Source: an uncultured Oscillibacter sp. (GTDB lineage Bacteria; Bacillota; Clostridia; Oscillospirales; Oscillospiraceae). From it: a stretch of 37,528 nucleotides of DNA. The stretch is taken from NCBI GenBank assembly GCA_910576845.1, contig CAJTJA010000019.1, forward strand, positions 1-37,528. The letters are read 5' to 3'. The position numbers were made by a program, and so were the translations under genes. The notes under the pieces are model-generated. The model searched no databases. It saw only the letters and a list, made by a program, of their open reading frames with translations, and was not told the DNA's origin. Shown piece after piece: positions 22,097 to 29,115 of this stretch (its first letter is position 1; every line of letters begins with the position of its first letter).

Positions 22097-24132
22097 CTGT
22101 CTCCGCTCTCCTTCAAAACAAATTTTCGCACCTGGATCTGGAGGGCCTCCGCCTCTCTCGCCAGAGAGCCGCTGGACTGCTCCGTCTCTCCCGCGTTTTG
22201 CAGATTGCGGTCCGCAATGTCGGAGATGACGGCAATCCGTTCCTCCATCACGCTCAAAGCTGCCTCCTGGCCCTGTACCGCCGCTGCCAGCTGATCCGAA
22301 ATGGTGCTGATCTGGGCAGAGACATCGAAAATTGCCCGGAGGGAACCGGCGGTGTCCGCGGTAAGCTCCACGCCGGTCTGAATGATCGCCTTGGTGTTAT
22401 TGACCATCTCTGTGGCGCTCTGCGCCGCCTCGGCGCTCTTTGTGGCCAACCGCTTCACCTCGTTGGCCACAACCGCAAAGCCCTTTCCGGCGGCTCCGGC
22501 CCGGGCCGCCTCCACGGATGCGTTGAGAGACAGGATGTTGGTCTGGAACGCAATGTCCTCGATGTCCTTCGCGATCTTCGTAATCTGCTGCGCATTGGCG
22601 CTGATATCGTCCATGGCGGAGGACAAGGCGGCCATCTGCTCGTTGGCGCTCTGGATACGCCGGATGATCTCCCCTGTTTGGGAACGGGTCCGGCCGCTGC
22701 TCTGTGTAACGTCCGTCAGCCGCTCCTTCACATGGGCCACCTCGTGGACCAGTTCCTCAGTCGACTGGTTCTGATCCAGGGACGCCTGATGGAGCCGCAC
22801 AGACTGCCCGCTGAGCTGTTCCGCCATCGCTGTCAGCCGGTCCGCAGCGGCGCGGAACCCGAGGAGAGTTTCGTTCATGGACTGGGTGATCGTGTACAGG
22901 CTGCCGCGAATCAGCGCGAAGTCGCCCATATAGTCCACCTGTGGCTCGGTGCGCAGATCGCCGTCCGCCACACGGGTCAGCACCTGCTGAATGTCGGATA
23001 TGTACCGGTTCACGCTCTCCAGCGTGGCGTCCAGCGTCTTTGTCATAACCTCCAGCTCGTCGCCGGTATCCAGGGCCAGCACCTCGGTGTGCAGGTCGCC
23101 GTTGGAGAGCGCGACCATCCGGTCCGTCACACGCTTCACCGGGCGGGAGATGGAGTGGGCAAGGCGCAGAACCAGCAGCATGGAGACAGCCAGAACCACC
23201 AGGGTTGCCAGAATGGATACCAGCATGGCTCCATTGATGAAGTGGTTATAGTCCGCCTTGGGAATCTGGATGACCAGGGACCACTGGGTTCCCCGAATGG
23301 GCGAAAACGCCACCAGCATCTTCTCCCCGTCGATGGAAAACTCTGTGGCTCCGGTCTCACCGGTGGTTACACGCTCCGCCGCCTCCCCGTCTCCGCCGCT
23401 GAGCTGAACCAGCGAGCTGCCGTCGAGGACCAGAGACTGATCCGGATGGCTGGTGACAACGCCCTGGCGGTTGACCATATAGGCCATGCCGGTTCTTCCC
23501 AGATTGATGCTGCTGATGACATCGTTGAGGGTGTCGTATTTATAGACACCCACCACATAGAGAGCGGTCTCGCCATTCCACTTCACCGGCATCCCCATGG
23601 TGACGCCCAGCTTGCCCTGATAGATCGTGGAGGAGTCGGTGGTCAGATTGTCCGTCTCCTTCAAAAGAGCAAAGAAACCGCTGTTCAGGCTCCCCGGCGC
23701 ACCGGCGATCCCCTGGATCAGCCGGCCATCCAGATCGTACAGGGCGACTGTGTGGAACTCATAGATCTCCGCCACCTCCGTCAGCAGGGCCCCGCGGTTT
23801 TCGGCGGTAGCCGCAGCGTCGGGAATAGGCTCCTCCGTTTCCTCCGGGCCTGCGATGGTCACCGTATTCATCCGTGGATCCTTGGCAATGGTCATCATAC
23901 GATCCGCCAGCATATGGATATTGGCTTCCACCGTTTTCGCCGACTGCCGGGCCATGGGCTGAAGGCTGTCCAGCAAAATGTTGTTGGCAAGTGACTGGAG
24001 AGAAAGGGCCATAATCCCGCAGCATATGACCACCAAAATCAGGATGTTGAGGGTGGTATTCCTCAAGATTCTTCCATTCAGGCTCCGCTTAATCCCCCGG
24101 CCGGCGAGGGTGTCTGTTTGCTTTCCTATCAC
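22093..24132 (-). CDS. Methyl-accepting chemotaxis protein with periplasmic sensor domain
   Basis: A 679-residue transmembrane chemoreceptor. GTG at 24132 is preferred because AAGGAG lies 10 bases before it; an ATG seven codons earlier would swallow that site. TM1 is at about 23-45. An extracytoplasmic Cache-like domain spans roughly 50-290 (including GRTGMAYMVNRQGVVTSHPD), and TM2 is at about 300-325. HAMP follows at about 325-380, with a second HAMP-like stretch (VADGDLRTEPQ). The signalling hairpin tip region contains EDIAFQTNILSLNASVEAAR and GFAVVANEVKRLA. No chemotaxis kinase genes are in the window. The coupled flavoprotein gene suggests a redox or electron-acceptor stimulus (inference). 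Confidence 0.92.
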   Translation of the reverse strand: MIGKQTDTLAGRGIKRSLNGRILRNTTLNILILVVICCGIMALSLQSLANNILLDSLQPMARQSAKTVEANIHMLADRMMTIAKDPRMNTVTIAGPEETEEPIPDAAATAENRGALLTEVAEIYEFHTVALYDLDGRLIQGIAGAPGSLNSGFFALLKETDNLTTDSSTIYQGKLGVTMGMPVKWNGETALYVVGVYKYDTLNDVISSINLGRTGMAYMVNRQGVVTSHPDQSLVLDGSSLVQLSGGDGEAAERVTTGETGATEFSIDGEKMLVAFSPIRGTQWSLVIQIPKADYNHFINGAMLVSILATLVVLAVSMLLVLRLAHSISRPVKRVTDRMVALSNGDLHTEVLALDTGDELEVMTKTLDATLESVNRYISDIQQVLTRVADGDLRTEPQVDYMGDFALIRGSLYTITQSMNETLLGFRAAADRLTAMAEQLSGQSVRLHQASLDQNQSTEELVHEVAHVKERLTDVTQSSGRTRSQTGEIIRRIQSANEQMAALSSAMDDISANAQQITKIAKDIEDIAFQTNILSLNASVEAARAGAAGKGFAVVANEVKRLATKSAEAAQSATEMVNNTKAIIQTGVELTADTAGSLRAIFDVSAQISTISDQLAAAVQGQEAALSVMEERIAVISDIADRNLQNAGETEQSSGSLAREAEALQIQVRKFVLKESGDR

Positions 24133-24583
24133 GTTCCGTTCTCTCCTTTTCATGATGTTTTTTCTTGATAGGCAGAAAAAAGCCGATCATTCGTTTATTC
24201 GCGGGCTTTACAGCCGCCGCAGGAGCCGCAAAGCGGCCATACGGTGGACTGGAAACGCCGGGTGCATTTCATGCGCCGGCGGATTCCGCCCGCCTTGAAA
24301 ACCGTTTTCCGGTTTTCAATTGCGCTGCTTATGCAGCATACGGATCCGCTGAACAATAAAGTTCGGATGCAGTATACCATAGATTCCCCATAAAGGGAAG
24401 AGTGCTTTTTTATTGTTTCCGCAGAAAAAAACTTGGCAAAAACCGATATAAAAAATTCTTATAAACTGCGAAAAGCAGAAAATATACGCAGAAACAGCAA
24501 GAATATATTTTAACCGGCAGCCCAGCGCCGCCCCTGCCGGGCGGCTGGATTCAGAAAGACCGTGGGGAGAACCGCTGAGGTGG

Positions 24584-24817
24584 GGGGCGGATTTCGACAA
24601 CGCTTTCATGGAGTCATTCCTTGCCGGTTTGAAGGTGGAGGAAATCCATTGTTTTCGCCATGCTGGCATAAAGGACCTGACCGCTTCGCTCCGGGATTAT
24701 GTTTCCTTCTACAACAAACGGCTCCACACCAGTAATGGTGGCCGAACTCCGGCAGAAACAGAACACGAATATTTCCAGAAACATGGCGCAGTCGAAACAA
24801 CCGGCTGTGCTTTTTAG
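24584..24817 (+). pseudogene. IS3-type transposase relic (C-terminal end)
   Basis: About 77 codons match the end of an IS3/IS150-group integrase-like transposase: DFDNAFMESFLAGLKVEEIH, then LRDYVSFYNKRLHTSNGGRTPAE. The DNA-binding and most of the DDE catalytic regions are missing and no flanking inverted repeats or target duplication were found. The surrounding 950-base stretch (24133-25102) otherwise lacks genes; 24154-24580 is partly AT-rich with nothing recognisable. This marks an old insertion between the chemoreceptor and nitrogen blocks. Confidence 0.75.
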
Positions 24818-24830
24818 GCATGGCAAAATG

Positions 24831-24882
24831 ATGTGTGGCCGATTCTGGAATGCTAAAAAAGATTCCAAAAAATCGACCACAT
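24831..24882. repeat. Imperfect hairpin beside the transposase relic
   Basis: Two arms of about 21 bases (24831-24851 and 24862-24882) are imperfect reverse complements around a 10-base A-rich spacer. It may be a relic of an insertion-element end or an old terminator; no clear function. Confidence 0.35.
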
Positions 24883-24971
24883 ATCAAGAGACCTTTTTGC
24901 CTTTGCCCGGATTTTATAGCGCTTCGCGCCATCTGTCGAATTTGTTTTTCACAAAAATCCGTCATCGCGCA

Positions 24972-25001
24972 TTGACACAGCGGCGGACTTTACGGTATAA
25001 T
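24972..25001 (+). promoter_or_regulatory. Consensus promoter of glnA
   Basis: TTGACA (24972-24977) and TATAAT (24996-25001), both perfect, are 18 bases apart. Transcription would begin near 25008, a few bases before a strong hairpin, so control is likely after initiation. Confidence 0.85.
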
Positions 25002-25011
25002 CCTTCCAGAG

Positions 25012-25052
25012 AGAGCAAAGGCGCCCCCTCAGGGGGTGCCTTTGCTCTTTTT
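25012..25052 (+). terminator. Promoter-proximal terminator-like leader of glnA
   Basis: A 17-bp stem (AGAGCAAAGGCGCCCCC against GGGGGTGCCTTTGCTCT, one G-T wobble) with a TCA loop and five T's, only 10 bases after the -10. No upstream plus-strand gene needs a terminator here, so it is best read as a leader attenuator. The lower stem contains GCAAAGGCG, shared with two other leaders in this block. The glnA ribosome site (AAAGGAG) follows at about 25091. Confidence 0.8.
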
Positions 25053-25102
25053 ATGTCAGGTATTATCTCAATTAGCGGGCCTTGGGCCGAAAGGAGCACA
25101 GA

Positions 25103-26431
25103 ATGGAAGGATACACCAGAGAGGAGATCCTCCGCCTGATCCAGGAGGAGGACGTCCAGTTTATCCGGATGCAGTTTACCGATCTCTTTGGACAGCTGAA
25201 AAATGTGGCAATTACGGTATCGCAGATTGAGCGGGCACTGGACGGGGAGATCATGCTGGACGGCAGCTCTATCCAGGGCTCCGTCCGTGTGGAGGAGTCC
25301 GACCAGTATTTGAAGCCGGATTTGAATACGTTCGCCATCCTGCCCTGGCGTCCGCAGTATGGCAAGGTGGCCCGGATGATCTGCAATGTCCACAACCCGG
25401 ACGGCTCTCCCTTTGCCGGAGATCCCCGGAACGTGCTGAAGCAGGCACTGCAGACGGTAGAGGATATGGGACTGGCCCTGAATGTGGGGCCGGAGCTGGA
25501 GTTTTTCCTCTTTCTCACTGATGAGGAGGGGAATCCCTCTACCAGGACCGCCGACAGAGCGGGATACTTTGACCTTGGTCCCCTGGATCACGGCGAGAGC
25601 ACCCGCCGGGAGGTGGCTCTGGCGCTGGAGAAGATGGGAATCGGGGTGGAGGCCAGTCACCACGAGGTCGCTGCCGGACAGCACGAGATAGACCTGAAAT
25701 ACGCGGATGCCCTTACTGCCGCCGACAACATTATGACTCTCAAACTGGCTGTGAAGACCCTGGCCCAGAAGAACGGACTCCACGCCACCTTCATGCCAAA
25801 GCCCCTGCGGGATGCGGCGGGCAACGGGATGCATATCAACCTCTCTCTGTTCCGTGAGGGACGGAATATGTTTTATGACGAAAGGGATCCACAGAGATTG
25901 TCCCTTCTGGCCCGGCAGTTTATCGCGGGCCTTCTGGAGCACGCCCGGGGATTCTGCGCGCTGGCCAATCCGCTGGTGAATTCCTACAAACGAATGGTGG
26001 CGGGCTACGAGGCTCCCTGCTGCCTGACCTGGTCCTCCGGCAACCGCTCTGCGCTCATCCGAATTCCCGTTTCCAGAGGGCAGGGGACCCGCGTGGAGCT
26101 GCGGAGCCCCGACCCCACCTGTAATCCCTATCTGACGCTGGCGGCATGTCTCGCTGCGGGGCTGGACGGCATCCGGCGGGAGCTGGCGCCGCCGCCGGAG
26201 ATTGCCGGAAACCTCTACCACATGTCGCCGGAAGAGCTGGCGTCGCGGGGAATCCGGAATCTGCCCTCTTCGCTGGAGGATGCCCTCCGGGCCATGGAGG
26301 CGGATCCGGTGGTAATAGAGGCGTTGGGGCCTTATGCTGCGCGGTATATTGAGGGCAAACGGCAGGAGTGGGAGGAATACCGAACACAGATATCCCAGTG
26401 GGAGCTGGACCGCTGCCTGATCACATGGTGA
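25103..26431 (+). CDS. glnA: Glutamine synthetase type I
   Basis: A 442-residue dodecameric-type GSI that makes glutamine from glutamate, ammonia and ATP. Conserved blocks are GPELEFFLF, SHHEVAAGQHEIDLKYADAL, NGMHINLSLF and the substrate loop RGQGTRVELRSPDPTCNPYL. Length is that of the alpha class without the adenylylation insertion, so control by adenylylation is unlikely. The start at 25103 has AAAGGAG 7 bases upstream; a TTG seven codons earlier lacks a site. It is preceded by a consensus promoter and a terminator-like leader and followed after 7 bases by an ANTAR regulator gene. It is thus the first gene of a glnA-regulator operon. Confidence 0.95.
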   Translation: MEGYTREEILRLIQEEDVQFIRMQFTDLFGQLKNVAITVSQIERALDGEIMLDGSSIQGSVRVEESDQYLKPDLNTFAILPWRPQYGKVARMICNVHNPDGSPFAGDPRNVLKQALQTVEDMGLALNVGPELEFFLFLTDEEGNPSTRTADRAGYFDLGPLDHGESTRREVALALEKMGIGVEASHHEVAAGQHEIDLKYADALTAADNIMTLKLAVKTLAQKNGLHATFMPKPLRDAAGNGMHINLSLFREGRNMFYDERDPQRLSLLARQFIAGLLEHARGFCALANPLVNSYKRMVAGYEAPCCLTWSSGNRSALIRIPVSRGQGTRVELRSPDPTCNPYLTLAACLAAGLDGIRRELAPPPEIAGNLYHMSPEELASRGIRNLPSSLEDALRAMEADPVVIEALGPYAARYIEGKRQEWEEYRTQISQWELDRCLITW

Positions 26432-26438
26432 GCCGCAG

Positions 26439-26975
26439 ATGGAGCGAGCGATTGTCGCTTTTGCAGGTGAGCGCATCCGGCAAAAGAGCCTGTGCCGGCT
26501 GAGCAGGGAGGGCTGGGAAACCATGGTCTGCGCTTCCGGTGCGGAGGTGATCCGCATGGCCCGGCAGCTGGGCAGCGCCATGGTAATCTGCGGCTTTCAC
26601 CTGCCGGATATGACGGCGGATACCCTGGCGGCGGAGCTGCGGGGAACAGCGGTGCTGCTGGTCATAGCCAGGGCTTCCTATCTGGACCTGTGCGGCGGAG
26701 AAAATCTCTACAAACTGCCTCTGCCCGCCACACATGCTGAGTTCATGGCCTCGTTAAGGCTGCTTTTAGATTTTGAGAGCACACATCTCCGCCACCCTGT
26801 TTCCGGGAGAGGAGAAGAGGCCCAGCAGCTGATCCGGAAGGCCAAGGAGCTCCTCATGGATGTAAACCGCATGAGCGAGGAGGAGGCCCACCGGTTTCTC
26901 CAGCGCCGGGCCATGGATGGCGGCATGAAGCTGGCGGAGGCCGCCCGTTGGGTTGTGGAGTCTTACAATGTATGA
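26439..26975 (+). CDS. ANTAR-domain RNA-binding regulator with degenerate receiver
   Basis: A 178-residue putative antiterminator. Residues 1-112 have a receiver-like fold, but the phospho-acceptor position holds Gly52 (ICGFHLPDM) and the N-terminal acidic pair is absent (AFAGE), so ordinary phosphorylation looks impossible. Residues 126-174 form an ANTAR domain: LIRKAKELLMDVNRMSEEEA, then FLQRRAMDGGMKLAEAARWV. ANTAR proteins bind nascent RNA hairpins and prevent termination. The gene follows glnA by 7 bases, as NitR-type regulators do in other clostridia (from memory). Likely targets are the hairpin leaders of glnA, amt-PII, gltB and the GSIII gene (inference). Confidence 0.85.
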   Translation: MERAIVAFAGERIRQKSLCRLSREGWETMVCASGAEVIRMARQLGSAMVICGFHLPDMTADTLAAELRGTAVLLVIARASYLDLCGGENLYKLPLPATHAEFMASLRLLLDFESTHLRHPVSGRGEEAQQLIRKAKELLMDVNRMSEEEAHRFLQRRAMDGGMKLAEAARWVVESYNV

Positions 26976-27045
26976 CGTTGGGTGAATTGTATAATTTTGC
27001 AAAAGTTTTTTGTGTAGATACTCTAATATCTTGTATCCCCCTCTA

Positions 27046-27132
27046 TTGACGGAGCTGCCGGCGCCGTGGTAAAGTGTACCCATCACAAGGGCAAAGGCGT
27101 CCTGAGAGCGTGACTCTCGGACGCCTTTGCCC
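27046..27132 (+). promoter_or_regulatory. Promoter and hairpin leader of the amt-PII gene
   Basis: TTGACG (27046-27051) and TAAAGT (27070-27075), 18 bases apart, are followed after 13 bases by a long hairpin at 27089-27132. The outer stem GGGCAAAGGCGTCC pairs perfectly with GGACGCCTTTGCCC. An inner GAGAG/CTCTC stem carries a CGTGA loop. The tail GTTTCATTT is a weak terminator. The stem could also serve the upstream glnA-ANTAR transcript, but the promoter lies before it. The gene's AAGGAGGG site follows directly. Confidence 0.7.
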
Positions 27133-27155
27133 GTTTCATTTAAGGAGGGAGTACT

Positions 27156-28874
27156 ATGTATTCATCTGTCAGCACCATCTGGGTTCTGCTGGGAGCGGCT
27201 CTGGTCTTCCTGATGCAGGCGGGCTTCGCCATGTGCGAGGCAGGCTTTACCCGAGCCAAGAACACCGGCAATATCCTGATGAAGAACCTCATGGACTTCT
27301 GCATTGGCACACCTACTTACTGGCTTCTGGGCTTTGGATTGATGTTTGCCGGGTCCGGGGCCATCATCGGGGGGCTGGACCCCTTCGTCCGAGGGGACTA
27401 TTCCGCCGTCCTGCCCGCCGGGGTGCCCCTGTTTGCCTACCTCATTTTCCAGACGGTCTTCTGCGCCACGTCGGCCACCATCGTCTCCGGGGCTATGGCG
27501 GAGCGGACCAGGTTCATTTCCTACTGCCTCTACTCTTTCTGCATCTCCGCCTTCATCTATCCCGTTTCCGGCCACTGGATCTGGGGCGGCGGCTGGCTGA
27601 GCCGGTTGGGATTCCATGACTTTGCGGGTTCCACGGCGGTTCACATGGTGGGCGGCGTGTGCGCCTGCATCGGCGCGGCTATCCTGGGGCCCCGGATCGG
27701 CAAATACGACGACCAGGGCAGGCCCCGGGCCATCCTGGGCCACAGTCTGCCCCTGGGCGCTCTGGGTGTGTTTATCCTCTGGTTCTGCTGGTTTGGTTTC
27801 AACGGCTGCTCCACCGTGGGCATGGAGGGGGATGATGTGATCGTCAGCGCGGGGCTGATTTTTGTCACCACCAACATGGCCCCGGCGGTGGCCAGCGTCG
27901 TGACTATGATCTACACTTGGGTTCGCTACAAGAAGCCGGATGTGGGCATGACCCTTAACGCCGCCTTGGCGGGGCTGGTGGCAATCACCGCCGGCTGCGA
28001 CGTGGTCTCCCCGGCGGGAGCCGCCGCCATCGGCGTCATCGCCGGACTGCTGCTGCCCGTCTCCGTGAATTTCTTTGACTCCGTTTTGAAGATCGACGAC
28101 CCGGTGGGCGCGATTTCCGTCCACGGCGTCTGCGGCGGGGTGGGGACGATTCTGACGGGGCTGTTTTCCACCAGCGAGGGTCTGCTTTACGGCCACGGCA
28201 CCCATTTCCTCCTGATCCAGTGTCTGGGCGCAGCCTGCACGGCCCTCTGGGCGGCGGTGATGATTACCATCGTTTTCCTGGTCATCAAGCACACAATCGG
28301 GCTTCGTGTCTCCCAGGAGGAGGAACTGAAGGGCCTGGACATCACGGAGCACGGCCTGCCCTCCGCTTACGGTGGCTTCGCCTTCGTCTACGACGATACG
28401 CCGGACGGCCTGCCGGTCCCTGCAGCGCCCGAAGCCGTTCCCCTGCAGGAGGCGGTACCGGTGGAGACCGTGCCCCCCGCCGTCTCCGTCGAAGCATCCC
28501 GGGGCGGCGTGAAAATAACCAGAGTGGACATTCTCTGCAAGATGGAGCGATTCGACGCGCTGAAGCGGGCCATGTTCAATATCGGCATTACAGGCATGAC
28601 GGCAACCAATGTCATGGGCTGCGGCGAGCAGCGGGGCAAAACGGAGGGCTACTTCCGGGGCGCCAAGGTGGAGGCCACCATGCTGCCCAGCATCCAGGTG
28701 TCCATCGTGGTCAGCAAGGTGCCGGTGAGTCTGGTGGTGGAAACCGCCCGGAAGGTGCTGTACACCGGCGCTTTCGGTGATGGAAAGATTTTCGTTTACA
28801 ACGTGGAAAATGTGGTGAAGGTACGCACTGGCGGGCAGGGCTATGACGCTCTCCAGGACGAAGAGGCAAAATAA
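27156..28874 (+). CDS. amtB: Ammonium transporter fused to a C-terminal PII domain
   Basis: A 572-residue fusion. Residues 1-400 are an Amt channel with about eleven membrane helices, the first pore His in DFAGSTAVHMVGGVCACIGA and the second in GAISVHGVCGGVGTILTGL. A Pro/Ala/Val linker (about 415-448) leads to a complete PII (GlnB/GlnK) domain from about 451. This includes TNVMGCGEQRGKTEGYFRGA (T-loop base) and TGAFGDGKIFVYNVENVVKV (ATP/2-oxoglutarate-site region). The T-loop lacks the Tyr that is uridylylated in enterobacterial PII (Val or nearby residue instead). Tethering PII would gate ammonium uptake directly by ATP/ADP and 2-oxoglutarate (inference from family knowledge). Monocistronic, with its own leader. 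Confidence 0.92.
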   Translation: MYSSVSTIWVLLGAALVFLMQAGFAMCEAGFTRAKNTGNILMKNLMDFCIGTPTYWLLGFGLMFAGSGAIIGGLDPFVRGDYSAVLPAGVPLFAYLIFQTVFCATSATIVSGAMAERTRFISYCLYSFCISAFIYPVSGHWIWGGGWLSRLGFHDFAGSTAVHMVGGVCACIGAAILGPRIGKYDDQGRPRAILGHSLPLGALGVFILWFCWFGFNGCSTVGMEGDDVIVSAGLIFVTTNMAPAVASVVTMIYTWVRYKKPDVGMTLNAALAGLVAITAGCDVVSPAGAAAIGVIAGLLLPVSVNFFDSVLKIDDPVGAISVHGVCGGVGTILTGLFSTSEGLLYGHGTHFLLIQCLGAACTALWAAVMITIVFLVIKHTIGLRVSQEEELKGLDITEHGLPSAYGGFAFVYDDTPDGLPVPAAPEAVPLQEAVPVETVPPAVSVEASRGGVKITRVDILCKMERFDALKRAMFNIGITGMTATNVMGCGEQRGKTEGYFRGAKVEATMLPSIQVSIVVSKVPVSLVVETARKVLYTGAFGDGKIFVYNVENVVKVRTGGQGYDALQDEEAK

Positions 28875-29005
28875 ATCGGTGCGTATGTGAATGGAGAACA
28901 TTCGTCCGCAGCGCATAAATGCACAAAGAGTGCTGACACAAAAAGAAATCTTTTGGCGCAGTTACTGAAAACGGGAGAATAGCCCGATATTTCCAGGAAA
29001 AAGCG

Positions 29006-29089
29006 TTGACAGCTGCGTATTTTTGCACGTATAATAAAAAACATGAGAGAGCAACGGGGCCTCCCAAGGGGTCCCGCTGCTCTTTTTTT
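29006..29089 (+). promoter_or_regulatory. Consensus promoter and terminator-like leader of gltB
   Basis: TTGACA (29006-29011) and TATAAT (29030-29035) are perfect and 18 bases apart. Twelve bases later a hairpin starts: AGAGCA/TGCTCT (29048-29053 with 29078-29083), an A-C mismatch, then CGGG/CCCG, followed by seven T's. This hairpin keeps GAGCAA but not the full GCAAAGGCG word of the other leaders. It has the strongest T tract of the four. Apart from this leader the 241-base gap after amt-PII is empty. Confidence 0.8.
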
Positions 29090-29115
29090 ATTTTGCTAGC
29101 GAACGGAGTGTTTTT

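Noticed and set aside
22051..23994. A 647-codon open frame antisense to the chemoreceptor
   Set aside because: Low-complexity Arg/His/Gly translation opposite a gene with clear receptor motifs; frame bias explains it.
24831..24882. Inverted arms as the ends of an intact insertion element
   Set aside because: The arms enclose only 10 bases and no transposase; no matching copy is seen on the other side of the relic.
25012..25052. A glutamine riboswitch in the glnA leader
   Set aside because: The leader is a single hairpin with no junction or aptamer-like conserved loops, and known glutamine aptamers are cyanobacterial or marine metagenomic.
27089..27132. Reading the amt-PII hairpin simply as the terminator of the glnA-ANTAR operon
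   Set aside because: A promoter-like pair lies before the hairpin and the same promoter-hairpin spacing recurs at three other genes, so a leader role fits better. Dual use remains possible given the weak T tract.
27162..28916. A 584-codon open frame antisense to the amt-PII gene
   Set aside because: It mirrors a strongly conserved coding gene in GC-rich DNA, has no ribosome site and its translation is His/Gln/Gly-rich without family resemblance.
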